Positions 1 through 5,911 of a stretch of 7,269 nt of DNA are shown here, one piece after another. Position numbers and translations under genes: made by a program. Each line of letters opens with the position of its first letter. The first letter of the stretch is position 1. The notes beneath the pieces are model-generated. The model did no database searches. It was not told the DNA's origin and worked only from the letters and a program-made list of their open reading frames with translations. Source of the stretch: Clostridia bacterium (lineage in GTDB: Bacteria > Bacillota > Clostridia > Oscillospirales > Acutalibacteraceae); assembly GCA_017501865.1 (NCBI GenBank), contig JAFVWD010000003.1:1-7269 (forward strand). Reading direction: 5' to 3'.

Positions 1-412
1 ATCTTTTACAGATACAGATCTTTTAATTCAGGAGAAATACAAAAAAAGCCTCTGCGACATCATCTCGGAAGAGGGCACAAGGGCTTTTTTGGATATTGAA
101 GAAGAGGTTATTCTTAATACAGAATTTGATAATTGCGTTATAGCTACAGGGGGAAGCGCAGTTTATGGCGAAAAAGCAATGCAGAAGCTAAAAAAGAACT
201 CAACTGTTGTGTTTTTAAAGCTTTCAGCTGAAGAAATAAAAAAACGTATTGGTGATATTAAGTCACGCGGAGTTGTGCTTACAAACGGTACTACTGTAGA
301 AGAGCTGTTCGAAGAAAGAAAGCCTCTTTATCAGAAATATGCAGATTTTACAGTTGATTGCGACAATTTAACAGTAGAAGAGTGCGTTGAAAAAATTGTT
401 GCTAACCTGTAA
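1..412 (+). CDS. Shikimate kinase family protein, 3' part only (atypical substrate site)
   Basis: The frame is open from the left edge and ends at TAA 410-412; the start codon and P-loop lie outside the window. What is seen is the C-terminal three quarters of a shikimate-kinase-like P-loop kinase: an FTDTD segment (bases 5-19), a helix ending GTRAFLDIEEEV, the ATGGSAV loop (143-163), a lid with SRGVVL, and ERKPLYQKYADFTVD near the end. In characterised shikimate kinases this enzyme phosphorylates the 3-hydroxyl of shikimate with ATP, in the cytoplasm, for chorismate synthesis. Two usual shikimate-contact features differ: the Arg of the FR motif is Leu (codon 89-91), and the GGG loop reads GGS (Ser codon 155-157). 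The DTD aspartates and the late Arg (ERKPLY) are kept. The family is clear, but the substrate is not certain; it may belong to a clostridial side branch. It overlaps the convergent deacetylase gene by 11 bp. Confidence 0.85.
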   Translation, partial: SFTDTDLLIQEKYKKSLCDIISEEGTRAFLDIEEEVILNTEFDNCVIATGGSAVYGEKAMQKLKKNSTVVFLKLSAEEIKKRIGDIKSRGVVLTNGTTVEELFEERKPLYQKYADFTVDCDNLTVEECVEKIVANL

Positions 413-1262
413 TTTCATTAAAAAAAGCAGAGCTGCTTTTTCCGTACGGACGGTTGAAGCGACCTAAGTCAAAAAGCTCATCACCCTGAGAGATTAAATT
501 AACACATTCTCTGCAACCGAGAGTTACTGTAAAGCCCATATCTTTAACAAGCTCTGAGAGAAGGTTATTTCTTATACCGTAAGGGTAAGCTAAAATATAT
601 GGTGTTATGCCGATGTCGGAAAGTAAGCTTTTATTCAGTTTTCCGATATCGGCTTTCATTTTTGTCAGGTACTCGGAATTACTTTCGCCGTAAGTCTTAC
701 CCATACCGCGACGCGAACCGAGAGAGTGGCAGTTGTAAGAATGGTGCCCTATTTCCACAAGGCTGTTTTCGGATAGAATTTTTAAATCATTTTTATTCAG
801 ATATGCGTAACGGTCATCCGTGTCGCCATTTTCGGTATACAGGTCAACTAAAGAACCTACCACATTAATTACGGCGGGGAAATTATATTCCTCAAGAAGA
901 GGAACAACCTTTGTCAGAAAACTGCGTTGTCCGTCATCAAAGGTAATTACAACAGGTTTTTCAGGCAAATCCTTTTTTCCGTTGCAGAAATCAAGGAGCT
1001 CCTGAAGCTTTACGGGGGTGAAATTGTTTCTTTTTAAATATTCAAGGTCTTCTTTTAAAAGTGACTCGGGTATAACGTAATCGCCCCAGAGATTTTTATT
1101 TTCGCTTATCTGGTGGTACATTATTATAACAACTTCCTTTTCGTTATCTGAAAATACTTCGGTATCAGGCAAAAATGTGTTCGAAAGAGCGGTTATAATC
1201 ATAGCGACACAAACAAAAGAAGAAAAAATCGCAAGACTTTTAAATGTAAGGATTTTATACAT
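402..1262 (-). CDS. Membrane-anchored polysaccharide deacetylase (NodB domain)
   Basis: A 286-residue protein. Residues about 7-30 form a hydrophobic N-terminal segment, a signal anchor or signal peptide, so the catalytic part should sit outside the membrane. The carbohydrate esterase 4 (NodB) fold follows: IIMYHQIS at 46-53, motif 1 TFDDG at 107-111 (Asp109 and Asp110, base and metal ligand), motif 2 GHHSYNCH at 172-179 (metal histidines), motif 3 AYPYG at 225-229, and a GRFNRPYG block at 267-274. The family removes N- or O-acetyl groups from glycans such as peptidoglycan or surface polysaccharide; which substrate applies here cannot be read from sequence. The ATG at 1262 is preferred over upstream in-frame starts because a GGGGTGAT ribosome site lies five to six bases before it and the protein then begins directly with its anchor. 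It is divergent from lexA and shares a short regulatory region with it. It overlaps the kinase stop by 11 bp. Confidence 0.88.
   Translation of the reverse strand: MYKILTFKSLAIFSSFVCVAMIITALSNTFLPDTEVFSDNEKEVVIIMYHQISENKNLWGDYVIPESLLKEDLEYLKRNNFTPVKLQELLDFCNGKKDLPEKPVVITFDDGQRSFLTKVVPLLEEYNFPAVINVVGSLVDLYTENGDTDDRYAYLNKNDLKILSENSLVEIGHHSYNCHSLGSRRGMGKTYGESNSEYLTKMKADIGKLNKSLLSDIGITPYILAYPYGIRNNLLSELVKDMGFTVTLGCRECVNLISQGDELFDLGRFNRPYGKSSSAFFNEITG
420..441 (+). terminator. Possible weak terminator of the kinase gene
   Basis: Just after the kinase stop, an A-run followed by GCA, a GAGC loop and TGC with five Ts forms an 8-bp stem (422-429 with 434-441), and the T-tract is part of the stem. It lies inside the 3' coding end of the convergent deacetylase. 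The stem is short and AT-rich, so activity is uncertain. Confidence 0.35.
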
Positions 1263-1265
1263 TTT

Positions 1266-1273
1266 ATCACCCC
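1266..1273 (-). promoter_or_regulatory. Ribosome binding site of the deacetylase gene
   Basis: On the minus strand GGGGTGAT lies just before ATG 1262-1260, one mismatch from the ideal GGAGGTGAT. It decides the start at residue 1 (MYKIL) against longer upstream alternatives. Confidence 0.7.
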
Positions 1274-1281
1274 ACATAAAC

Positions 1282-1310
1282 AATATGAAAAAATTTTCAA
1301 AAAAATGCAA
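1282..1310 (-). promoter_or_regulatory. Possible promoter of the deacetylase gene
   Basis: Read on the minus strand, TTGCAT (1310-1305), 17 bases, then CATATT (1287-1282) gives a sigma-A-like promoter of modest quality. The -35 box overlaps one end of the LexA palindrome. The predicted transcript start near 1275 leaves a very short leader that only just contains the ribosome site, which lowers confidence. Confidence 0.4.
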
Positions 1311-1322
1311 ACAAATGTTTGC
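1307..1322. promoter_or_regulatory. LexA operator (SOS box) between lexA and the deacetylase gene
   Basis: GCAAAC-AAAT-GTTTGC is a perfect 6-bp inverted repeat with a 4-bp spacer. It matches the layout of Firmicutes SOS boxes (GAAC-N4-GTTC type), with A in place of the first G of the core and T in place of the last C. It sits 58 bp before the lexA start and covers part of the -35 boxes on both strands. Autoregulation of lexA is usual, so this is the expected place for an operator. Binding itself is inferred. Confidence 0.72.
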
Positions 1323-1347
1323 TTTTTTCGGAAATATGTGTTATATT
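1319..1347 (+). promoter_or_regulatory. lexA promoter
   Basis: TTGCTT at 1319-1324, a 17-bp spacer and TATATT at 1342-1347, with a TG at 1339-1340 that makes an extended -10. The -35 overlaps the right end of the SOS palindrome by four bases, so bound LexA would block polymerase. The transcript would start near 1354, giving a leader of about 26 bases. Confidence 0.65.
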
Positions 1348-1366
1348 ACTATCATAATCAGAAAGT

Positions 1367-1372
1367 GAGGTG
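1367..1372 (+). promoter_or_regulatory. Ribosome binding site fixing the lexA TTG start
   Basis: GAGGTG lies seven bases before TTG 1380-1382. No ATG in frame gives a sensible LexA N-terminus, and an in-frame ATG at 1305 lies within the operator and upstream of the promoter, so TTG is the likely start. Confidence 0.7.
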
Positions 1373-1379
1373 CTTTTAT

Positions 1380-1970
1380 TTGGAAAAAATTTCAGATACA
1401 CAGAAAAAGATTTACGAATTCCTTGTAGAGCGTTCTCAGGGCGGTATTCCCCCTTCAATAAGAGAAATAGGTGCAAAGGTAGGTTTAAAATCAACCTCTT
1501 CTGTTCATGCAAATTTAGAAGCGCTTGAAAAAGCGGGTTATATTATGCGTGACCCTATGTTAAAGAGGTCAATCCGTATTTTAGGCCAGGAAGAAAGCTA
1601 CACCCAGGTTCCGCTTATAGGAACAGTAACCGCAGGCTTGCCTATTTTAGCTGTTGAACAAATTGAAGGTTATATTCCTTACGGCGGAAGAGTTTCGAGA
1701 GACAAGCCGTTGTTTGCACTGAAGGTACGCGGCGAGAGTATGCTCTGGGCAGGTATTCATGACGGCGATATTGTTATTGCAGAGAAAACACCATATGCCA
1801 ATAACGGAGATATAGTTGTTGCAATGATAGAAGACGAAGCTACAGTAAAAAGATTTTTTAAAGAAAAAGGGCATTTCCGCCTTCAACCTGAAAATGACGA
1901 GTTTGAGCCTATTATTACAAATGAGGTTGCAATTCTGGGTAAGGTTGTTTCTTTAATAAGATATTATTAA
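1380..1970 (+). CDS. lexA: LexA, SOS regulon repressor and self-cleaving protease
   Basis: A 196-residue protein from a TTG start, close to the usual LexA length of about 200. Residues 1-65 form the winged-helix DNA-binding domain (TQKKIYEFL, then IPPSIREIGAKVGLKSTSSV). The C-terminal S24 peptidase-like domain follows: the self-cleavage bond Ala85-Gly86 in TVTAGLP, catalytic Ser120 in RGESM, and catalytic Lys157 in ATVKRF. In the family, RecA filaments on single-stranded DNA trigger cleavage and so release SOS genes from repression. All residues needed for cleavage are present, so it should be functional. A perfect palindromic operator over its promoter indicates autorepression. The gene stands alone on the + strand, ends before a strong hairpin, and is divergent from a polysaccharide deacetylase, which may share the operator. 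Confidence 0.96.
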   Translation: MEKISDTQKKIYEFLVERSQGGIPPSIREIGAKVGLKSTSSVHANLEALEKAGYIMRDPMLKRSIRILGQEESYTQVPLIGTVTAGLPILAVEQIEGYIPYGGRVSRDKPLFALKVRGESMLWAGIHDGDIVIAEKTPYANNGDIVVAMIEDEATVKRFFKEKGHFRLQPENDEFEPIITNEVAILGKVVSLIRYY

Positions 1971-1982
1971 ATTTATGCAGAA

Positions 1983-2022
1983 AAATGAGCTGTAAAAAAC
2001 GTAAGTTTTTTACAGCTCATTT
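1983..2022. terminator. Terminator after lexA, probably bidirectional
   Basis: A perfect 18-bp stem (1983-2000 with 2005-2022) with a GTAA loop starts 13 bases after the lexA stop. The + strand tail is only moderately T-rich (TTTGTT). On the minus strand the stem runs into a run of five Ts, so it could also stop transcription arriving from the ligase gene. Confidence 0.8.
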
Positions 2023-2048
2023 GTTAGGGGACAGGAAAAAGATGCAGA

Positions 2049-2139
2049 ACGGACAAACTGAGCAAAATCAAGGCGGCAGTCTGTATTTTGCTTGCCATAA
2101 GGCATACAATGGGTACGTCGAGTGGCGAAGTTTGTCCGT
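2049..2139. repeat. Structured intergenic element with 11-bp terminal inverted repeats
   Basis: ACGGACAAACT at 2049-2059 is the exact reverse complement of AGTTTGTCCGT at 2129-2139. Inside are two smaller hairpins: AGCAAAAT at 2061-2068 with ATTTTGCT at 2085-2092, and TGCC-ATAA-GGCA at 2093-2104. The element looks more GC-rich than its surroundings and could fold into a branched structure on either strand. No convincing protein is encoded: the minus-strand frame from an ATG near 2152 gives only a 27-residue peptide without a recognisable domain. It may be a dispersed repeat, a miniature mobile element, or a small RNA. No clear target-site duplication is visible. It lies in the 307-bp gap 1971-2277, whose remaining content is the two terminators. 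Confidence 0.45.
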
Positions 2140-2184
2140 AGTATAAAACATAATTTTTTCATCGATTTTAGTTTTCCGTATTAA

Positions 2185-2225
2185 AATGGGTTCTGTAGGT
2201 TTAACAAAAGCCTATAGAACCCATT
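2185..2225 (-). terminator. Terminator of the ligase-like gene
   Basis: An 18-bp stem with two G-U pairs (2185-2202 with 2208-2225) and an AACAA loop lies about 50 bp beyond the stop of the minus-strand gene. Read on the minus strand it is followed by TTTTAAT, as expected for an intrinsic terminator. Confidence 0.7.
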
Positions 2226-2277
2226 GCTATATCCGGTTTTATACGGTTTGCGCTTTTTTACATCCGCATTTTTATTG

Positions 2278-3762
2278 TTATTTTGTTATTAATGCTTTTT
2301 CCTTCTTCTCTTTTAATTTCTGCTTTCTCGCATCTCTGAATTTTTTAAGAATAGGAATTTTTTCCTGAACCTCGCCGTCATCACATTTTTCAACGATTAT
2401 GAGGAAAATGGTAACGAGTAAGAGGTACGGTACAGGACAAAGAATACCGGGGTTAACAAGAGACATAAGCTCAAGGCTTATATAAGAAAGGAACACAGTC
2501 ATATTAAAGAGTGTTGCTTTTTTCCATATTAAAATATTACGCTTAATGAATTGGTAAACAAAAGCAATAATACCTACAGTACCGAAGCTTCCTGCAATCT
2601 GAATAGGCTCGCAGTGATACCAGCAAAGAGCACCCGGCTTATTCTGGAAAATATCACGGTTTGCCATATTACCGAGACCTATTCCGAAAACAGGATTATT
2701 TAAATAGTCCTTAATACCGCGGGCATAGTGGCGTACACGTGTTTCGGTATCCTTTCCGCCTAAAAGGAATTCATTGAGTACCCTGAAAAGACGTTTTAAT
2801 GTGTAGTTCAAAAATTGAGTTATTTCAGGGAGGAAAATGAGAGCAACCACAACGAAGCAGACACATATAATAGCATATGCAAGTCTTCTGCGTCGGTCGT
2901 AAAGAACAAACATTACAATACACATAATGAGCTCTATAGTACCGAAGACCATACCGCCGCGAGATCCTGTAAGAAGCATAGCGAGGTAAAAAATGAAACC
3001 TATAATGGTAGAGTACGATTTTTTGTTTGCCATAAAGAAGGCAAACGGCATTGTAATCATAAGTATAGTAGAAGTGTTGTTTCGCCATCTCATATAGATA
3101 ATTCCGCTTCTGTCAATAACATCATTTATGTTGATGATGTAATGAGCAAAAATCATAAATGAAGCGGTTAAGCCGACAACAACCATAATTTTTGTAAGCT
3201 TTTCTATGAGAGAATAATCATCATTAGTGTTAATTCGCGGATAGAAAAGGCAATAAATTAAAAGCATACCAAAGCCTATGCCAAGCATATTAAAAAGAGA
3301 AACACCTGCAAAATATTCCTTTGCAGGAATAACACCGACACCGCCTAAGGTAACAGCTACAGAAACAAACAGCATCGGAAGAAATAAATAGCCCTTTGCA
3401 GAAGGCTTTTTACCGTAAACAATCAGATTGAAGAGAAGCATAAATATAAGCGGTATAATAAGTCCTGCTAAATTTTTAAACGCTTCAAAAGAATTGTAGC
3501 AACGCATTGCTATAATGTACGTAAATAGTGTCGGCGTCAGCATTGCCATAATATCGCCTGTAAAAAGAAAGCAAATACCTGTTATGTATGCCAGAACAAC
3601 AGTTCCCCATATGTGGAAGTCTTCTTTCGGCAAATGAGAGTGAAGACAAGAGATGATCATAGTAATAGAAAATAATATAAGCATCCATCTGTCACTCAAA
3701 AGGAATTTGCGTATTTCTTCTATTGTCTTTACAGACTTTTCAGATTTAAATATATATTCCAT
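2278..3762 (-). CDS. O-antigen ligase / Wzy-type polymerase family membrane protein
   Basis: A 494-residue polytopic membrane protein with about ten to twelve hydrophobic segments between residues 27 and 457 and a short, highly charged cytoplasmic-looking tail (about 460-494, rich in Lys and Glu). Wzy_C-type signs are LLTGSRGG at 263-270, the large loop with DTETRVRHY at 338-346 followed by NPVFGIGLGN at 356-365, and WYHCEP at 381-386. Members join or polymerise undecaprenyl-linked glycan units on the outer side of the membrane, for capsule, cell-wall polysaccharide or protein glycosylation; ligase and polymerase cannot be told apart from sequence. ATG 3762 is chosen with a weak GTGGT ribosome site; an in-frame TTG at 3780 has none. 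The gene seems monocistronic: its own promoter lies upstream, a terminator downstream, and no glycosyltransferases or flippase lie beside it. Confidence 0.85.
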   Translation of the reverse strand: MEYIFKSEKSVKTIEEIRKFLLSDRWMLILFSITMIISCLHSHLPKEDFHIWGTVVLAYITGICFLFTGDIMAMLTPTLFTYIIAMRCYNSFEAFKNLAGLIIPLIFMLLFNLIVYGKKPSAKGYLFLPMLFVSVAVTLGGVGVIPAKEYFAGVSLFNMLGIGFGMLLIYCLFYPRINTNDDYSLIEKLTKIMVVVGLTASFMIFAHYIININDVIDRSGIIYMRWRNNTSTILMITMPFAFFMANKKSYSTIIGFIFYLAMLLTGSRGGMVFGTIELIMCIVMFVLYDRRRRLAYAIICVCFVVVALIFLPEITQFLNYTLKRLFRVLNEFLLGGKDTETRVRHYARGIKDYLNNPVFGIGLGNMANRDIFQNKPGALCWYHCEPIQIAGSFGTVGIIAFVYQFIKRNILIWKKATLFNMTVFLSYISLELMSLVNPGILCPVPYLLLVTIFLIIVEKCDDGEVQEKIPILKKFRDARKQKLKEKKEKALITK

Positions 3763-3803
3763 AATAAAATTACCACGCAAAAATAATATTTATATTTTAT
3801 TAT

Positions 3804-3831
3804 ATTATAATCAAATTTCTGAAATTCTCAA
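3804..3831 (-). promoter_or_regulatory. Promoter of the ligase-like gene
   Basis: On the minus strand TTGAGA (3831-3826), a 16-bp spacer and a perfect TATAAT (3809-3804) form a strong sigma-A-type promoter. The transcript would start near 3797 and have a leader of about 35 bases. It sits between the ABC operon end and the gene, which argues for independent transcription. Confidence 0.65.
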
Positions 3832-3874
3832 TACTTATTACAAAATCTTAATAATTGTAACAAACAAGGAAGCA

Positions 3875-3905
3875 GGAGCAGTAAAAACATTTGTTTTACT
3901 GCCCC
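3875..3905 (-). terminator. Hairpin after the ABC transporter operon, probable terminator
   Basis: Stem 3875-3886 with 3894-3905 (nine continuous pairs, one mismatch, then two G-C pairs) around a 7-base loop, starting 14 bp beyond the transporter stop. The tail on the minus strand is only loosely T-rich (CTTCCTTGTTTGTT), so efficiency is uncertain. Confidence 0.5.
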
Positions 3906-3918
3906 GTAGATTTTATTA

Positions 3919-5895
3919 TTAAGATAATTCAAATTGTCCTGTATAAAGCTTGTAATATGTACCTTTTTCTTCAATTAATGTGTCATGGTCGCCTTTCTCT
4001 ATAATCTGCCCATCCTCAAGAACCATAATTGCATTTGAGTTTCTTACAGTAGAAAGTCTGTGTGCAATAACGAAAACTGTCTTGTTTTCCATAAGCTTAT
4101 CCATACCCTTTTCTATAAGCTTTTCTGTTCTTGTGTCAATGGAGCTTGTAGCTTCATCGAGAATAAGCACCGGAGGGTCGGCAACAGCGGCACGGGCAAT
4201 TGCAAGAAGCTGACGTTGTCCCTGAGAAAGGTTTCCGCCATCACCTGTAAGAAGGGTGTTGTACCCGTCAGGAAGTCTTTTTATAAAGCTGTGTGCATTT
4301 GCAAGCTTTGCAGCATTCACAACCTCCTCATGAGTAGCATCTAATTTGCCGTAACGTATATTTTCTTCAACAGTTCCCGTGAAAAGGTGGGTGTCCTGAA
4401 GAACCATAGCAAGTGAACGTCTCAAATCATCTTTTTTGATTTTTCTTATATTAATGCCGTCATAGGTAATTTTACCTTCATTAATGTCGTAAAAACGGTT
4501 AATGAGATTTGTAATAGTTGTTTTTCCTGCACCTGTAGAGCCGACAAAAGCAATTTTCTGTCCGGGCTTTGCGTAAAGCGAGACGTTTTTAAGAACTGTT
4601 TTCTTACCGTCATAAGAGAATGTGACATCGTGAAAACGAACATCGCCCTTTAAAAGAGTGTAGGTAACAGAACCGTCTGCTGAGTGGGGATGTCTCCATG
4701 CCCATACTCCTGTTCTTTTTTCACATTCAGAAATATTTCCGTTTTCGTCAACCTTTGCGTTAACGAGAGTAACATAACCGTCATCCTCTTCAGGCTCGGT
4801 GTCAATAATAGCAAAAATTCTTTCTGCACCGGCTAAAGCAGCGAGAATGTTATTAAGCTGTTGAGAAACCTGGCTTATAGGATTCGAAAATTGTCTCGTA
4901 TACTGTAAAAATGCTGCAAGAGAGCCTATTGTGAGCGCACCTTCAAAACCGCCTAAAAGGAATGAAGAAATACCTGTAAAATCTGTACTTCCGGACTTTA
5001 TAATAATAAACGCACCAAGAGCGGCAGTAGCGGCAAAATTGAAGTAAGAAAGGTTACCCATAATGGGCATTATAATACTTGCACAGGTGTGAGCATTTGT
5101 TGCAGATTTTCTGTAATTGTCATTATGAACTGCAAAGCCAGTTTTAGCTTTTTCTTCTCTGCAGAAAACCTTGACAACCTTCTGGCCTTCAATAAATTCC
5201 TCAATATAACCGTTAACTGCACCTATGTGATGTTGCTGCTTTCTGAAAAATCCGGCACTTTTTCCGCCTATGAATTTTATAATTCTGAGCATAACAAAAA
5301 GCATAATTATAATAAGACCTGTCAGAGCGGGACTTATATAAAGCATCATAACAAAAATACCGATAACAGTTACGAGTGAGGAAATAACCTGAACAAGTCC
5401 CTGGCTTATAGCCTCACGGATTGTATCGGTGTCATTTGTAAAACGACTCATAAGCTCACCGTGAGTATGAGCATCGAAAAATTTAACAGGAAGACTCTGA
5501 AGATGGTCAAAAAGGTCTTTTCTTAAAAGATTAAGAGTTCCTTGTGAAATATTAAGCATAAGTCTTGCATAAATGTACTGTGCTACTGCACCGCATACAT
5601 ATATGATGCCTATAATTAAAAGGTATTTGACGATGTTTGTAATATCAAAGGTACCGTCTTTAACCACAGCACCTATTTCATTGATGATAGGTGTAAGCAG
5701 ATATGTTCCTGCAACACCTGCACCGGAGCTTATAATAACGAGAATTGCAACTAAGAATAAAAGCGCTTTATTTTTAACAACATAACTCAAAAGGCGGAAA
5801 AGTGTCTTTCCGGCATTATTCGGTTTTTCAAATCGCATTTTGCCTCCGGGACCGCCGGGAGCAGGACCGTTTTTCTTTGTTGGTTTATGTGACAT
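3919..5895 (-). CDS. ABC exporter half-transporter, catalytically consensus subunit
   Basis: A 658-residue permease-ATPase fusion, longer than the usual 580-600. A Gly/Pro-rich N-terminal tail (to about 30) is followed by an exporter transmembrane domain (about 40-345) and an ATPase domain (about 418-658). The ATPase has Walker A GSTGAGKT at 452-459, Q-loop Gln500, signature LSQGQ at 556-560, Walker B VLILDE at 576-581 with catalytic Glu581, and switch His612. The signature deviates from LSGGQ, as is typical for the consensus subunit of heterodimeric exporters. The extra length is mostly an insert at about 367-415, between the two domains, containing TGVWAWRHPH. ATG 5895 is preferred because AAAGGAGG lies six bases upstream; a longer in-frame reading would run into the preceding gene. 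It is 16 bp downstream of its partner and almost certainly co-transcribed. It exports an unknown substrate, possibly drugs, lipids or peptides. Confidence 0.93.
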   Translation of the reverse strand: MSHKPTKKNGPAPGGPGGKMRFEKPNNAGKTLFRLLSYVVKNKALLFLVAILVIISSGAGVAGTYLLTPIINEIGAVVKDGTFDITNIVKYLLIIGIIYVCGAVAQYIYARLMLNISQGTLNLLRKDLFDHLQSLPVKFFDAHTHGELMSRFTNDTDTIREAISQGLVQVISSLVTVIGIFVMMLYISPALTGLIIIMLFVMLRIIKFIGGKSAGFFRKQQHHIGAVNGYIEEFIEGQKVVKVFCREEKAKTGFAVHNDNYRKSATNAHTCASIIMPIMGNLSYFNFAATAALGAFIIIKSGSTDFTGISSFLLGGFEGALTIGSLAAFLQYTRQFSNPISQVSQQLNNILAALAGAERIFAIIDTEPEEDDGYVTLVNAKVDENGNISECEKRTGVWAWRHPHSADGSVTYTLLKGDVRFHDVTFSYDGKKTVLKNVSLYAKPGQKIAFVGSTGAGKTTITNLINRFYDINEGKITYDGINIRKIKKDDLRRSLAMVLQDTHLFTGTVEENIRYGKLDATHEEVVNAAKLANAHSFIKRLPDGYNTLLTGDGGNLSQGQRQLLAIARAAVADPPVLILDEATSSIDTRTEKLIEKGMDKLMENKTVFVIAHRLSTVRNSNAIMVLEDGQIIEKGDHDTLIEEKGTYYKLYTGQFELS

Positions 5896-5901
5896 ATCTT
5901 T

Positions 5902-5909
5902 TCCTCCTT
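5902..5909 (-). promoter_or_regulatory. Ribosome binding site of the downstream ABC subunit
   Basis: AAAGGAGG on the minus strand, six bases before ATG 5895, fits inside the 16-bp gap between the two transporter genes. It fixes the start at MSHKP. Confidence 0.8.
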
Positions 5910-5911
5910 TC

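Noticed and set aside
441..450. The 10-bp palindrome TCCGTACGGA
   Set aside because: It lies within the deacetylase codons for the RPYG block, so coding constraint and chance explain it.
1305..1379. An N-terminal extension of LexA from the ATG at 1305
   Set aside because: That ATG lies in the operator and upstream of the promoter. The added residues do not resemble LexA, and the TTG at 1380 has a good ribosome site.
2062..2152. A 27-residue minus-strand peptide read through the folded element
   Set aside because: No ribosome site or domain was seen, and the base-pairing structure explains the sequence better than coding does.
2186..2368. A 60-residue + strand open frame starting in the hairpin at 2186
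   Set aside because: It starts inside a terminator stem, has no ribosome site, and runs antisense into the 3' end of the ligase-like gene.
2815..3162. Long + strand open frame across the ligase-like gene, and similar frames across the ABC genes
   Set aside because: These are antisense shadows with low-complexity translations, no ribosome sites and no recognisable domains.
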